From assembly GCA_024195265.1 (NCBI GenBank), contig JAJLRJ010000003.1, forward strand, positions 30,964,143-31,028,142: a stretch of 64,000 bases of DNA, in the 5' to 3' direction. How positions within the stretch are numbered: the first letter of the stretch is position 1; the number at the start of each line of letters is the position of its first letter. The DNA is from Dendrophyllia cribrosa. Taxonomy: Eukaryota > Cnidaria > Anthozoa > Scleractinia > Dendrophylliidae. Made by a program: the position numbers and the translations under genes. Shown here piece by piece: positions 36,797 through 49,294 of the stretch. The notes below the pieces were generated by a model, which made no database searches, was not told the origin of the DNA, and was given only the letters and a program-made list of their open reading frames with translations.

Positions 36797-37189
36797 ATGA
36801 AAGTGAAATCAAAATGATTAAGCAATCACCGTAGTTTATAAGTTTATTATGTGTACCTTTGTGTACAAAGCGTTGTAGGCATGTTCAATGGATAGACTAT
36901 CATGTATCATCATTGGTAAACTGAATAAACTGCCAAAAAGGAAATATCTCTAAAGTTAAATAACTGAGAAAAACTATTTTCTACCTCATCCCTTTTCTTA
37001 GCTGTTTCTCCCTTCTCCCTAAACCGTTCCTCTCCCTTCAACAAAGTGGTTTATAGGCATGAAACTTTACTTAGAGGAAAACATTGTTCATAGTAGAAAC
37101 ATGTCAAAAGAACAGCTCTGTAAACTAAGAGTTTCCGATTTTGGGGATTCTTAAAGAATGGTTTTCGGGGTTTCGAGAAGCAGGCCCTG

Positions 37190-37360
37190 GCCTTTGAGTG
37201 GAAGTGAGGCTAGAGTTGACTTTGTTTTGATTTAAACCCTCCTACTTTTCATAAGTAAATTATGTTGTTCTTAGGCTAACTAGTTTACATTTACATATGA
37301 AAAGCAGTAAAATTTGTATGAAGACAGAGTCAACTCTAACCTCACTTCCATTCAAAGGCA
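37190..37360. mobile_element. Short foldback element
   Basis: GCCTTTGAGTGGAAGTGAGG at the left and its diverged inverse at the right (CCTCACTTCCATTCAAAGGC) form arms of about 35 bp that also share TAGAGTTGACT. No ORF and no target-site duplication found. Confidence 0.6.
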
Positions 37361-37666
37361 AGATCAGTCAACACACCACTGTAAAATAGGGCTATCGTTG
37401 TCTTTTTTGTTAAAGAAGCCATATTCATATTCGGTTCGAGGACTAAACTGGAACTGGCTTGCAACGAAAGCTGTGGAAAATCTGTTTTAACTAAAATGAG
37501 TGACAGCCTTCACTGTAGTATAGTTCTAGTTCAATCCTAGGGGAAACATGAGTTTTTTTAAGGATTGATATTTGTCGACTTGTGGTGACAGATGATTCAG
37601 CTTATGTTGGAGGAAATACTACTAAGATCCTCTTGACTGAAATGTTGTATTTTCCTTTGGACACAG

Positions 37667-38210
37667 GTTGACAAATCCGCTATTGTGATGATGACTGATG
37701 AACAACTGTCTTCCTGGGGTGTCAACACAATTGGACACCGCCTTAGACTGAAAGCATTCTGCTCACCCCCAGAGAGGCAATCAAGGATAGATAAAGTCGA
37801 CAATATTGTTAATCAAAATAAGCGAAGCAAGAGAGCAGATGTAAAGGACAGTTCAGCTAATCATCCAAAGGTGCGGCAAAAGGACACTCTCAAGATGGAT
37901 TTGGTTGGAAGCAATGGTCCAATGGAAAGTTCAAACAAAAACATAGTGATCATGGAGGTGGAAAACGTCCGATAGATGTTGCCAGGGATGCGGGATACAA
38001 AGATTGTCTTCTGATTGCAAAGAAGCTTTTCTTTCCTAAAGGTGTAAGCTCAGAAAGTCACAAAGATGATATGTCTATTTTTCCCCTTGGGAACTACGCA
38101 GGTGACCCAGTAGTTAATCTGGAGGATGGAAATGCTTTCGTGTCATTTTCCGCTGAAAGGTACAAAAACATAACCCGGTTCGCTCTTCCAAGCATTTATT
38201 TACTATCAAG
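37667..38210 (+). pseudogene. SAM-domain-like exon of an uncharacterised gene, frameshifted
   Basis: After an ACAG acceptor the frame reads VDKSAIVMMTDEQLSSWGVN then TIGHRLRLKAFCSPPER. This matches the C-terminal half of a SAM (sterile alpha motif) domain, with the usual 'L-T-D-E-x-L-x-x-G-V-x-x-x-G-x-R-L-x-L' pattern. A basic linker follows to a stop at 37973. A second frame continues without a gap as HGGGKRPIDVARDAGYKD and LLIAKKLFFPKGVSS, so a frameshift near 37940 seems to break one original ORF. The downstream end runs into the CR1-like LINE fragment on the other strand. No upstream exons were identified. Function is unknown; SAM domains mediate protein or RNA interactions. Confidence 0.4.
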
Positions 38211-38213
38211 AAG

Positions 38214-38737
38214 TTAATTATCGGAAGACAATGACTTGGATGAAGATTTTCTGCCTGCTTTTGAGAGTACCCAACCAGCTTAGAAATAAACTTTAAATTT
38301 GAGATTGGCCGAAAGTTTGTAAATTGCTGGAAGTCAGCGGTTGGTTTCTTTAAGGTAGGTGAAAGTGAAGTAATCTTCAGGGCATCAGACGTCACACCAG
38401 CTGTTAATGACAAATTGACAATCCTGGTGGCAGTAACCAGAAGTACTGGGAAGCAGCCCTTAAGAGCTCATGCTGGGAGAGGATCAAGACAACAGGACTT
38501 GCTTAGAGACTTATAAGCAAATTCATTTACATCCTCTTGACTGACCTCATGAAAGTTGTTTAATTCGGCAGTGTTTGCAGGCAGTTCATCTTCATCAGCT
38601 AATAATAGTTTTCTGTTTCTTGCTACAAGGGCAGCATGAATCTTTTCAACTTTGGCAGTAAAAAAGTCAGCAAATGAATCAGCAAGCAAAGCATTGCTCG
38701 GAGAAGGTGGATATTGCATCTGATGAGATTTCTGCAT
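38214..38737 (-). mobile_element. CR1/L2-type LINE fragment (reverse transcriptase N-terminus)
   Basis: The minus strand reads LADSFADFFTAKVEKIHAAL, then SQEDVNEFAYKSLSKSCCLD-P, and after a frameshift LTAGVTSDALKITSLSPTLK and NFRPISNLKFISKLV. This order (S-x-F-F-x-x-K-I-x-x-I, S-C-x-L-D-P-x-P, L-K-P, N-x-R-P-I-S-N-L) is the start of CR1/L2/RTE-like RT domains. Only about 170 codons remain, so it is an old 5'/3'-truncated piece. Confidence 0.7.
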
Positions 38738-39053
38738 AAGCTTGTTTACAATTGAAGTGCTAAGTGGAAAATTCCATTAAAATTTTTTTTTCAAAAGTGC
38801 CTGAATTTTTGCATGTGGCCTCCAATTAAATAGAAGAACATTGCCCCGTATTTTTTTTCACTGGTTTGCGCTTCATTTTCGAATAATAACGTATGCAAAA
38901 AAACAAGTTTTTCCCTGGCGGTGTGTTTGTTGAACAAGAAACAAAAGAAACCTTTTGTTTGTCTAAACAATGAACTCAGCGAAGCGTCGCTTTAGCCGCT
39001 TGCTGTTCGTTCCTCTACAAAGATTAGTTCTTTAAAATTACCATTTACACCTC

Positions 39054-39142
39054 ATTGTTGCTTCGGTGGCGCAAGTGATAAGCGGTAAGCCACTCCAGTG
39101 GTTTGGTTTTGTCATGAAGCCGGTTCGACTCACGGGCGGGTG
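39054..39142 (+). repeat. tRNA-like sequence with Pol III A and B boxes (possible SINE head)
   Basis: GGTGGCGCAAGTGATAAGCG resembles an A box and GCCGGTTCGACTCA a B box at tRNA-like spacing. The acceptor stem does not pair well and a T-run plus AC-rich tail follows, so a tRNA-derived SINE is more likely than a functional tRNA. The rest of 38738-40234 shows no supportable gene. Confidence 0.4.
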
Positions 39143-40235
39143 ATTTTTTTTTGTTGCCATTTCTTCTCTTCTTTTGATACAAAACAAAACAAAACCAGCA
39201 CAACAAGAAAACCCACGTTGACGTGACGCTGCTAAAATTAACCGTTGAAGTTCGTGTAGAAATCCACCTTCGATCGAAAAACATCAATCAAATTTTCCCT
39301 GCGAGCGCTGAGCAGTCCCGCAAAGATGTCCTCAAGTGACGATACCTCCAGTGCGAGGTTATCGGAAAAAGAAGTTTTCAGGATAAAAATCTCGTTATCT
39401 TGTTTATAATATACCGAAGAGAAAATAATCAAATCAGTTATAGCCAAGGCAGAGGTGATAACGATAAGGTGTTGACATGGGGGAGGGGTCTAAAAAGCGT
39501 CTTTTCTCAAAAGAATTCTACAGACTTTACTTTTTTTTCTTGCCCTCCGGGTCGTTCTCACGCTCTGCAAAAGGAAAAGTCTGTGAACAGACTATTAATA
39601 TTTTTATTCCAGGTCATTACAAAGAAAAATTTGACTGTCATGGTACTGGATATCTTCATTCTTCAGGTTTATTCGAGCTCTGATCTGCACAAGCGGCTAG
39701 CTGTGAAGTAATATTCTTTCTGGTGGGGCGTTTTGCTTTCATACCCGAAAGGGTATGGTTTTTGAGCCGTTTTGGTAAATACAAAAGAATGCTTAATTAC
39801 AAAATATCACACCTCCAGACTACGTCCTTTGTCGAGTCAGCTGCTGAGAAGCGGAAGAACATGGCACACAACGAAATTATTACGGTAATTTTAAATTTTA
39901 CATTTCTTTACCTACTATGCCGTGGTCTTTTAAACAACTTATGGTAAAACAAGTTTCATTCTTTTGCTTCGATCAGCTGCAAGTAAACGACGATCAGGTC
40001 AGAGTGTGACAACGCAAGCAAGGGCTCAAGTGTCAGTGTCAGTTCATATTAAAATAGACATGACAGTTTGACCTGACCCTCAAACCGTAAGAAGAGAACG
40101 TGAGGCCGCCTCAATCATGAACAACCGCTAACATCAAGTATTATTCTTCTCCTTTAAATTATCAAATATCGATTAACAAAAAAATCAAATTGACACTAGG
40201 CCAGACTGAATCGGTTCTCTTGAGCGGCTATTCAA

Positions 40236-40244
40236 AGGTGGAAA
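40236..40244. repeat. 9-bp target-site duplication, left copy (AGGTGGAAA)
   Basis: The same nine bases follow the right end of the 10.6 kb element at 50852-50860. It extends to ten bases if the final A of the right inverted repeat is counted in the duplication. Confidence 0.85.
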
Positions 40245-40364
40245 TAGCTTGCGTAGCAGTCGTTTCCTTTTCGCAAAGCGCGTAGGGCGCGCGAAAAGGA
40301 GCAAAAAAATGAGAAAGGGGGGGGGGTGGGGCGCGAAAGGAAACGCCTGCTGCTATGCCCAGAC
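40245..40364 (+). repeat. Left terminal inverted repeat of the helicase transposon
   Basis: 120 bp. The inner end reads GCTGCTATGCCCAGAC. It contains subterminal complementary segments (GTTTCCTTTTCGC against GCGCGAAAGGAAAC), so it can form a hairpin on its own. Confidence 0.9.
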
Positions 40365-40496
40365 AAAACACCGAGACTCCGTTCGCCGACGAACGGAGGC
40401 AATGGAGCATTTTGATTGGCCAATAACCCGTCAATCAACTATAATGACAGATCATTGATAGAAGTGTCAATACGATGTACACATCCGGTTTCAACT

Positions 40497-42722
40497 ATGG
40501 CGGAGGCAGATGAAAGTTTGATCGAGCTTGCTATTGAAGAAACTTCGAAAATATTGTCTCAGCGTGGAACTTCCATTTGTCTGAAACCGGAGCAGAAGGC
40601 TGCCATCAAGAGCCTTATCGGCGAAAAGGATGTTGTCGCAATTTTACCGACTGGTTTCGGAAAAAGTGCCATTTATCAGTTTCTCGTCGGCGTCGAGGAA
40701 GTCCTTCACAAAGAATTTGCTTGTATCCTTGTAATATCGCCACTAAGAAGCCTCATTGAAGATCAAGTATCAGAAGCTAAATCGATGGGTCTAACAGCAA
40801 ATTCCCTTCCAGAAGCTTCATTCGAAGACGTGGCAGCGGGGAAGTTTCAGTTGCTGTTCTCTTCCGCTGAAAATGCGCTCGATACAGAATTTCTCGCGTT
40901 CCTAAAGAAGGACAGCAAATTTCAACGAAACATGGCAGCAGTCATAATCAACGAGTCCCACACTGTTGAAACTTGGACTGGAAAGAGGTAGATTTTCACT
41001 CTTGTTGAATGTTAGTAGCTCGATTTTAAGGTGATAGTGAGGCGCTGTTTTTGTTTGTTGTTGTTTTACCACGAACGCATATTAAAACTTAATTCATTGA
41101 TAGTATTCTCGCTTGTGTTCAGTATGTGTTGTACATCTTTCTATTACGTACCTAATAATTATTATTCGTTTACAGGAATAAAAAGAAAGGGAAGACTGCT
41201 GCTGCATTCCGAGAAGCATTTGGAAAGCTGTCTGTCCTACGATCTTTTTGTAAGAAAGGTGAGTATGAGAGAAAATTTTAGAAATGACAATTGACACATG
41301 ACAAATTTTTGGTATGGAACGTCTTATCCTGTGAACGGTACAAATATATTATTTAAAATTCAACAGGAAAGAAAAAATAGGTTGCTTTGTTCTTCCTGGG
41401 TAGCCATGAAGAAACGAACATTTTCAAAGCAGCCTGTACGAGACTGTTCTGAAGTTTACATTAAAATATCAAGTATTTATACTTGATGGCTATTGTGAAA
41501 TCCACTTTAATATGAATCTTTTTGTACAGGAACACCTTTTGCAGCACTTACTGGAACAGCTGACAAGAGCACACAGGAAAACATAAGAAAAGCTCTTTGT
41601 CTCCAATCAGATGCCACAACAATTTTTGTGAGTCCCAACAGGCACAATTTGCGATTTTCTGTGAGCAAAGTGAAAAAGAATCTGATGTCCAATCAACTGC
41701 AGTGGCTGGTAAATATGGTTTTTGAGAAAGGTCGCCAGTGCCCCAAAACTATAATTTTTTGTAACACTTTAAACGAAGTTGCGCATGTTGTGAATTATCT
41801 GATGATGAAGCTCGGAGATGCTGTTTATTTTGGTGCTAAAAACAACGAAAACTGCTTGATTGGCATTTACCATTCAAATTCCTGGCCAGCAAGCAAGGAG
41901 AGGTTGGTTGGGTCGTTGAAAGGGAATGGAATCAAACGAATTGTGGTTGCAACAAGTGCGCTAAGCATGGGGGTAAACTTCCCAGACATTCGGTATGTGA
42001 TACATTGGGGTCCAGCGAGAACTATTCTCGATCAGCTGCAGGAAGGAGGTAGAGCTGGGAGGGATGGAAAGCAGTCACATGTTGTCATTCTATGCCATGG
42101 ACAACAAGTTGGCCCTTGTGAAAAAGAAGTTAAGGAGTTTGTGCGTGCTGTGGGATGCTTCAGAGTTGCTGCCTATCAATCACTGGATGAATCTATACAA
42201 CCACTTCAGCCACCTCATGACTGCTGCAGTTACTGCCACTTAACTTGTCAATGTGCTGATGATAAGTGTGGTGCTGAACTGTTACCATTTGACACTACAT
42301 GCCCATGTACAGATGCCAGTTGTGTCGTGGAACCTCCTCTGAAGAGAGCAGTTACTCCTAAAGACAAATCTGATCTGAAGTGTGCATTGATGGAAGTTCT
42401 TGATCAATCAAATGAAGCTTGTGCCATTGATAGTACTTCCACACATGGTTTTTCAGCCCAACTTGTGGATATTACAAAGAACTGTGCTACAATTTTTACT
42501 GTCAGTGACATAACAGAAAACTTTCCAGTGTTTTCTCTAAAAGATGCCCTTACAATCTTGGAAGTGATCCAAGAAATTTTCTTAGATATTCCTAATTTCG
42601 AGACCATGGCTTTCTTCAACAATAAGGAGCATTTTGCAAGTTTACTGCCCCTGGATTTAAATAATTTCAACTTTAACATTGATTTTTCAGACTCTTCCAG
42701 TGACAGTGACAATGTGGATTGA
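40497..42722 (+). CDS. RecQ-like superfamily-2 DNA helicase (588 aa, three exons)
   Basis: Exons 40497-40987, 41176-41258 and 41530-42722 join with GT-AG introns in phases 2 and 1 to give an intact 588-residue ORF. The start was chosen at MAEADESLIELA; an upstream in-frame ATG adds only a non-conserved leader. Helicase motifs: Q-like KPEQKAAIKSLI, motif I LPTGFGKSAIYQF (Walker A), Ia ISPLRSLIEDQ, II VIINESHTVETW, III LTGTADKST, IV IIFCNTLNEV, V ATSALSMGVNFPD, VI QEGGRAGRDG. A Cys/His-rich region (HDCCSYCHLTCQC) follows, then an acidic Ser-rich tail. Motif II has Asn where the Mg-binding Asp is expected. The promoter region is short (about 130 bp from the inverted repeat) and contains an ATTGGCCAAT double CCAAT box. 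Its role is probably to help transposition of the element; ordinary host RecQ is unlikely. Confidence 0.85.
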
Positions 42723-43163
42723 AGTACATGTACCAACAATATTACCATACATGACTCATTACCCTTAAAGGTACTGGGATAACTGAAGTGGTTGTTATTT
42801 TGATTTAAATGACCTAACTGGTACCAAATCCAGAATTTTATTTTGTAGCACCCATCTCTACTTTTTTGTGGAACTCAGTCCTCGGGTTTGTTAGTCCAGA
42901 AAAACTGAAACTTGATTCAGAAAATCAAAAGAACCAAAGTAGTTAATATGATTGCATGTTATTGTTGCCGGGGAAGGTTGCATGGGGATGTTGGTTCATG
43001 TTAATTTTTGCTTCTTAGCAAAAGTAGTACTGTTGTTGTTGTTTAAATACAGGCTTTTTGCCAGTAGGGTGTTTTGTGGACACCTGCAATTAGAGAAAAT
43101 CACAGAAAATGCTGCTCAGTTTGAGCACTTTAGTTCCAAAAATCACAAAATATATTATTCCAG

Positions 43164-43292
43164 TATCCTGCGTAGCAGTCATTTCCGTTTCGCAAAACCC
43201 CCTCCCCCTCTCATTTTTTTGCTACTTTTCACGCCCAAGCTTTCGCACACCCCAAGCGCTTTGCGTAAAGGAAACAACTGCTATGCAGGCTA
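43164..43292. mobile_element. 129-bp MITE related to the enclosing helicase transposon
   Basis: The ends TATCCTGCGTAGCAGTCATT and AACTGCTATGCAGGCTA match the enclosing element's termini. A 9-bp duplication TTATTCCAG flanks it (43155-43163 and 43293-43301). It has no coding capacity. It sits in the spacer between the two convergent genes. Confidence 0.85.
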
Positions 43293-43301
43293 TTATTCCA
43301 G

Positions 43302-43859
43302 TAACTTGTGGAACCTCAGCATAGCTTTGTATTCCATATTTATTGCAAGTACAATTGATCATTAATTTTAATGAATTACACATTGTTGTTACATACCTGG
43401 CAATAAGCCCTGGTCTAATGGGGGAGCTCAATATCAAGGGGGCAGTTGTTTACTTTCGGAAGTTTACAGTATTTGATAATAAGCATAATAAGCCACAAAG
43501 TCATTTAATATGCAAAATATAATGCTTTGACTTAAGTTGCGTTCTAATGTTGGAGTCCTGTGGCTCATGTTGAACACATCAAGCTAACTTTAATTAATAA
43601 AACTTTGTTATCAACACATGTCATTGTTAATCTGTGATACATACCCACAGAATAAATTTCTTTATCCATTTCCAATTTGAATTAATTAACTGATACTACA
43701 CATAATCTTGAACATGTGAAAAATGAAATGGAGGAAGTGTTAAGGTGCATTTGCATAAATTCCGTATAATTACCATTCTTTACTCCACATACCCTCTTCA
43801 TTGCTCCCATTAATTTTATAGCAAGAATAAATTAATGTTACATGGTCACAACAGTGTCT
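43302..43859. other. 3' spacer of the transposon
   Basis: AT-rich non-coding sequence downstream of both convergent genes; no ORF of note. Confidence 0.5.
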
Positions 43860-46049
43860 CTACTCCTTCTGTTGATAAATTGACCCCCAGAGCTGAAGAT
43901 GATCTTTCATCCACTTATGGAGATCCAGATAATCTAACTTTTTTAAGATACTCCTTTCAAATTTCGGAAAGGATAGGTACCCCTCTCTACCTTTCTGTTT
44001 ATGGAATGCCTCAACTTCTAGCAGGTCGGTAATCATCTGTAGGACTGCTTCTTCTTCTTTCGGTGTTGCCCTGTGGCTGGTCCGCTTTTCTGTCTTGCAG
44101 TCACGAAGAACAGAGCTCTTTATCAATCTCTGGGATTCAAGGCAGCCTGAAGTGCGCTCAGCATTTCCCTCATCTAAATTTGATCCCAAAGCAACCCAGG
44201 TAACCTTGATATCTTTGTTGTCAAATTCTGTTCTAAGATCGAAGGGGATATTTTTCCCTTTGCCCCCATCCCCATTGAAAAACCGGTTCATCTCAAGTCT
44301 TAGAGCATGGAACTTGGGAAGTATTGCAATACACTTAACCAAGTAAAGAAGAACAATATAGGCATATTTAAAATGACCATTACATTTGTAAATTAGCAGA
44401 GCTACTTTATAGAGATTAAATAGCATTTTGCCATCTCCATCTTTGATTGCATCTCTAAACTCGAACAATATGAAACCAAAAGCTAGCTTTGCACTGTGAT
44501 AGTTAAATATGTGATCTTGTTGATCAGCATCTTCAGGTGGCCCATCATCAGCTTCATCTTCAAAGGACTGTTGGTGTTGTCTCTGTTCATGCCTATAACC
44601 AAAACAACCAAGTAAACATTGAACCTAACCTTTGAGCAGCCTGCTCATGTTTGGGTCTCAGGTACGAGTAGTATAGGAAAGCCGCGAGAATGAGACAGCG
44701 AGAGGTTTGGTGTAGGATCAGTGAAAGCCTTTTGTGGTCTCTGCATGCATGTACACAGGTTAAGAAGAAATGAACAGTCAATGTGACTGTACTGAGTTCA
44801 TAACAGGCTCACTTTTTCCAGCTCCCTGCTAACCTCAATTATTTCCTTGCAGCTTAATATCAAACAAGATCCAAAACGCCCTGCCCTGTGGCCATTAAAT
44901 ACAAACTATATATAGGTACTTTCAAAGGGGCATTTATTCAATTGTTTAATATTTGATTGTTTCTCATTTTACATTGTTTCCCAATGTTCCAAATAACCGT
45001 TCCCTCTCTGTTGTTAATGCCCAGTCATTTATTTCTTCTGGGTTAAGGTTCATGGGTATGTTAACATGAGAAGGGCATTTAAATGAGACAGGTGTTTATT
45101 CGAGAAAATACTAAGATGGACACAGTCGGGACCGGCCCCAACTGTCCGTCTTAGAGAGGTGTCTGTCTTATAGAGAGTTACGTTACAGTAAAGTGACTGA
45201 AAAATGGCAGGGACCAACACCAGGTGTCCGTCTTTTAAAGGTGTCCATTAAGAGAAAGTTGACTGAATAGCTATATTGCAATTTACATGTGACCACTTGT
45301 AATGAATTTGCATACTTTTACAGGGGCGCCAGGTGTAGGCCTGGCCATCCGGCCCGCAATGGCCGTTTCTAGGGGGAAATTTTTTCCGATATTGGCCCTT
45401 GAAAATGCTTTCTCCTTCACTTTCTAACACAAGTGGGCTGAAAATTTTGTAGGCCCGGGCCTTCTGGCCTATAGGTTAGCTACACCCCTGTTTTATGAGT
45501 TCAATAATATTGCAACTATCCAATAAAATATGAGGTGATGGCGTCCAGGAAACCATTTTGTGAAGGTCACAAAAGTAATGAAATTTGCAGCTATCTTTGA
45601 ATTCTGACTGGATATATATAATCAAGTATCTCACAAAATGTAAATTAATAAAAAGTAGACGCCTTTGGCATCTCTGCTGCAAAATTACAATATTTTTTTC
45701 AAGAATGAGCACATCAATACCTGTTTCTGGTTTGCTTTGTCTTAAACACCTCACCACATCTTACACGGCAAATGTAATAACCTAGAGCATCTCTGTCATC
45801 AGGGCCACTGTAAAAGGATAAATTGTGCGAGGCAATCTCATGTCTGTGGTTATAAATAAAGGCCAACAATTAACATATGCCATTAAAGAAAGAAAATTAT
45901 AAAACAAGGAAGACTAGCTATAACTGGTGAGAATAATTAATTATGTTTTGTGTATAATGAATGGATGTAATTGATGAATTTAGTGTCTGAAATAATACAA
46001 CATTTCCACATTGTTGGGCAAGTAAGCCAGAAGGGAAGGGGGATATCAT

Positions 46050-46076
46050 GGGGGGGGGGGGGGGGGGGGGGGGGGG
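46050..46076. repeat. Poly-G tract (27 G)
   Basis: Homopolymer in an intron of the transposase gene. Length may be unreliable in the assembly. Confidence 0.95.
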
Positions 46077-47779
46077 TGGGCCTATTAACATAGGGGTACT
46101 CCCTGTATCATATTGGGCTATAGACTTTGAGTGACTGGGGTTTACACTTTTATGCTCACAGTACACACCCCTCCTGCTTCCTGGGCTTATAATGTTATGG
46201 TATGTCATGTGCCTCATTCTTTTCCAGGCAATTGGTTGTGGCTGGGTTCCCTGTTTTCCTTTTTCTTAGTTACATGACCACTTTGTTTGCATGTTATTTT
46301 GTGTCTTATAATGGCCGAGTGTTCGCACTGTTTGGCAATGACTGTGTGGTAAATTCACTCAATTGTTCCTGAAGTCCTTAATACACAATAATTTTGTAAG
46401 AAAGGCAGATTGTTGCAGATAGGAGAATTAAAAGTCTGTGAACTAGCTAATTTGTCTGAGATTTGTTCCTACAGAATTTATTATATTGTGTTGTATTTTA
46501 TTCATAGATACACACCTCACTCGTCCTGAGTGATAGGCGTATGTATTCTCACAACCATCAAACCGGCACTTGAAAGGTGCTTGCCGCAATGCTGTATCAA
46601 GATTCTGGGTTTGGTTAACCAAAGTGTCCAAGTCATTGATGTCAAACACAAACTTCTTAACAAGTTCCTTGCAGATTTCAACCAGCCATTTTCCTCTGGT
46701 ATCTTTAGGTTCTGACATCCTTGGTAGATCAATTTGGGGTTTATCTTAAAAAGAGAAGCAATGATATGCATTAATTGTTATAGATATATACAGTGCAGTT
46801 TTTCTGAGATGTTTTAAGATGTTTACTCGTGTATGGTATTACTAAAGGATTGCAGGCTGTGTACAGCAACTTTATTGCCTCCCCCCTCCAATAAAAAAGA
46901 ACGGTTTTCAGTGCAATTTTATTATTTACATTTTTGTTTACATTTGTATGGTATTACTATAGAGTTATCAAACCTTGGATACTTTTCATTCCTGCCATTT
47001 CCATGAAAGCTGTACACACATGGGCTTCAATCTCCCTTGCATGAAATTCACTGTACTCGTTGTAGTGATTCTCTACACCTTTGGCAGCATTAGTCTTTCC
47101 AGTTCTGTTCATGCTGGCTCGTGTTGTACCCTTCTCAGCAACAGATGAGTGGTTAACGAATGTCTTAAACTCTGTCTAAAAAGTAATTAGAGCAGGATAC
47201 TCATAAGGGTATAAATTATGTATCTTGATACAGAAAATTAATTAAAATAAATAGTCATTTTACTTCTCTGCATGTACAAGACACTAATGACTCACTCTTC
47301 AAGAGGCAAATTTTGGAATACCACAGCACACATCTAAAGATTATTTTGTCAGCCTTTCAATATTTACAGGCTAGCACATCAAGACTTACCTTGTAGAGTG
47401 TCAACTTTGCATGCCAGTCAGCATGTTCAGGGTCAATGCCTTCCAGGCGCTCATATTCAGTTATTCCATCTCTGAAAGTCCATGCTGTATTCCTTGCCCT
47501 TTCCTCAAACAACTGATCACCATGCAAAGGCACACGTTCCAGAATGATCTTTTTGTCATCTTTGTCAAGGCATGGGACAAATTTTTCATGATTGTGCATA
47601 AGTAGCTGTGCCATGTCAGCTGCCACATTGGGATTGAGGAATTCCATTCCCAACTGGCACTGTGAATGATAAATAAGGCTTTCAAATAACAAAACATGAC
47701 TGCAATAAACATGGTCCAGTGCTCAGCAATTTACAAAACCAAGTAAACAAAATTTGTGGTTCCAGAAAATAACTATTCC

Positions 47780-47780
<1 letters not shown>

Positions 47781-47810
<30 letters not shown>
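47781..47810. repeat. Poly-C tract (30 C)
   Basis: Homopolymer in an intron of the transposase gene; on the coding strand it is poly-G like the tract at 46050. Confidence 0.95.
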
Positions 47811-47813
<3 letters not shown>

Positions 47814-49262
47814 TCCCACCACCACAAAAGGGATTGAAAGGATTTCCGGGGAGGGGAGGGGGGTTGGGGTGTCTCAAAAAAACTATATTTTAAAGGAAAG
47901 AATGAAGATTAAGTGGAATCTCCAGATGGGATTGGGGAAAGGGGCAAATCCCTTCTTTTTTTGGGTGGGGGATATGGATATTTTCAATGTTATGCAGTAT
48001 TTGTCATCAAAACAATGCAAGTAGTGAAAATGTCACATAATTGACTATTGTCTGTTTCATAAGCATTTGTTAAATCAATCATTTTGTTCACATTGTGGTT
48101 CAAGTATTACCACACATACATGCAGTCTGAAAACTACATCAACTTAAGTCAGCCACCTTTTACCTTAACCAAAAAATGTGGGGTTTAACCAAATTTATAA
48201 TTAGACAGACAGGGGGGGTGGGGGGGGAGGGAGCAAGCCCAGGCTCTATTGAAACCTGACTGACTGACTGCAGACTGACTGACTGACCACTTTTCTTTTC
48301 AAAACAACCAAGGATGTCATAATCTAGACTTACTGTTTCAGATTTCTTGAACATTTCCTCTGAATACTTGTGTGGGATGTGACGAATGACAACATCATTC
48401 ATGTATTTCAGAGAGGGTAGATACTTGGTGAGTATTCTACTTGCCAGTATGGCCCAACATTGAAGAAGATTGGCTTGCACATCTTTATCGGGCAGTAGCT
48501 CATTGAGTTGTATGTCATCCACATGCTTCTGCCAGGCTTGTTTCTCCAGTGTTGGATCTTGCACCTTATCAAGAATAGCGTACTGGTGGGTCCAGTGAAT
48601 TGAGCGATTTTTGTGTTGTTGGGATTGCACTCTAGCGTGTATTTCATGATCAATGTTATCTCCAACTAGTCTGTTGAAATATTATAAACAGGTAGGGACT
48701 ACTGAGTTCCCATATATTTCATCAGTTGACTTTTATGGCAGTGGAGGGGGGGGGGGGGGGGAGGTTGGGGTGGGAACCCAGTAGTAAAGGGGGCAGAAAG
48801 TTTATGGGAGGTGTTGGAACAGAGAGCGGGAAGCCCCAAGTGGAGAGAAACAGGCGAAACACACGTTTGGTAATTCATCGTAGGACATGGAATTTGTTTT
48901 AGAAACTTTTCCACTTAAATAATTCAGAATATTCCATTTATAAATGGCCTGTAATTGTGTAGACAGTGTTGCAAAAAAATATTTTGATAAACACAAATAA
49001 AGAAAATTTCTTGTTATATGACTAGCCCAAAATATAATATAAATTATTTACAATATGAGATGCACAAATTTATTTAATTTGTCGGTCAGTCGGTCTATCC
49101 CGTTACAATGGAGTGATAATAAAAAAGTTCACAGATTTGTTCTTACTTGTACAATGGTAGTTTCGCAGTCTCCAAATTTTGCAAGACCTCGTAGAGTGTT
49201 TTATTGCTTGGTAAAGCATCCCCACTCTTTTGTTTCTCAGCATTCACCAATTTTTGTACCTC

Positions 49263-49294
49263 TGCAAACGTTTCTGGATGCAAACGTTTCTGGA
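49263..49294. repeat. 16-bp perfect tandem duplication inside an exon
   Basis: TGCAAACGTTTCTGGA occurs twice in tandem. On the minus strand it duplicates codons of TPETFA and shifts the frame by one. Removing one copy restores the frame from DSFTPETFA into EVQKLVNAEKQKSGD. Confidence 0.95.

Noticed and set aside
39054..39142. Functional tRNA
   Set aside because: Both promoter boxes are visible but the acceptor stem does not pair; kept only as a tRNA-like repeat.
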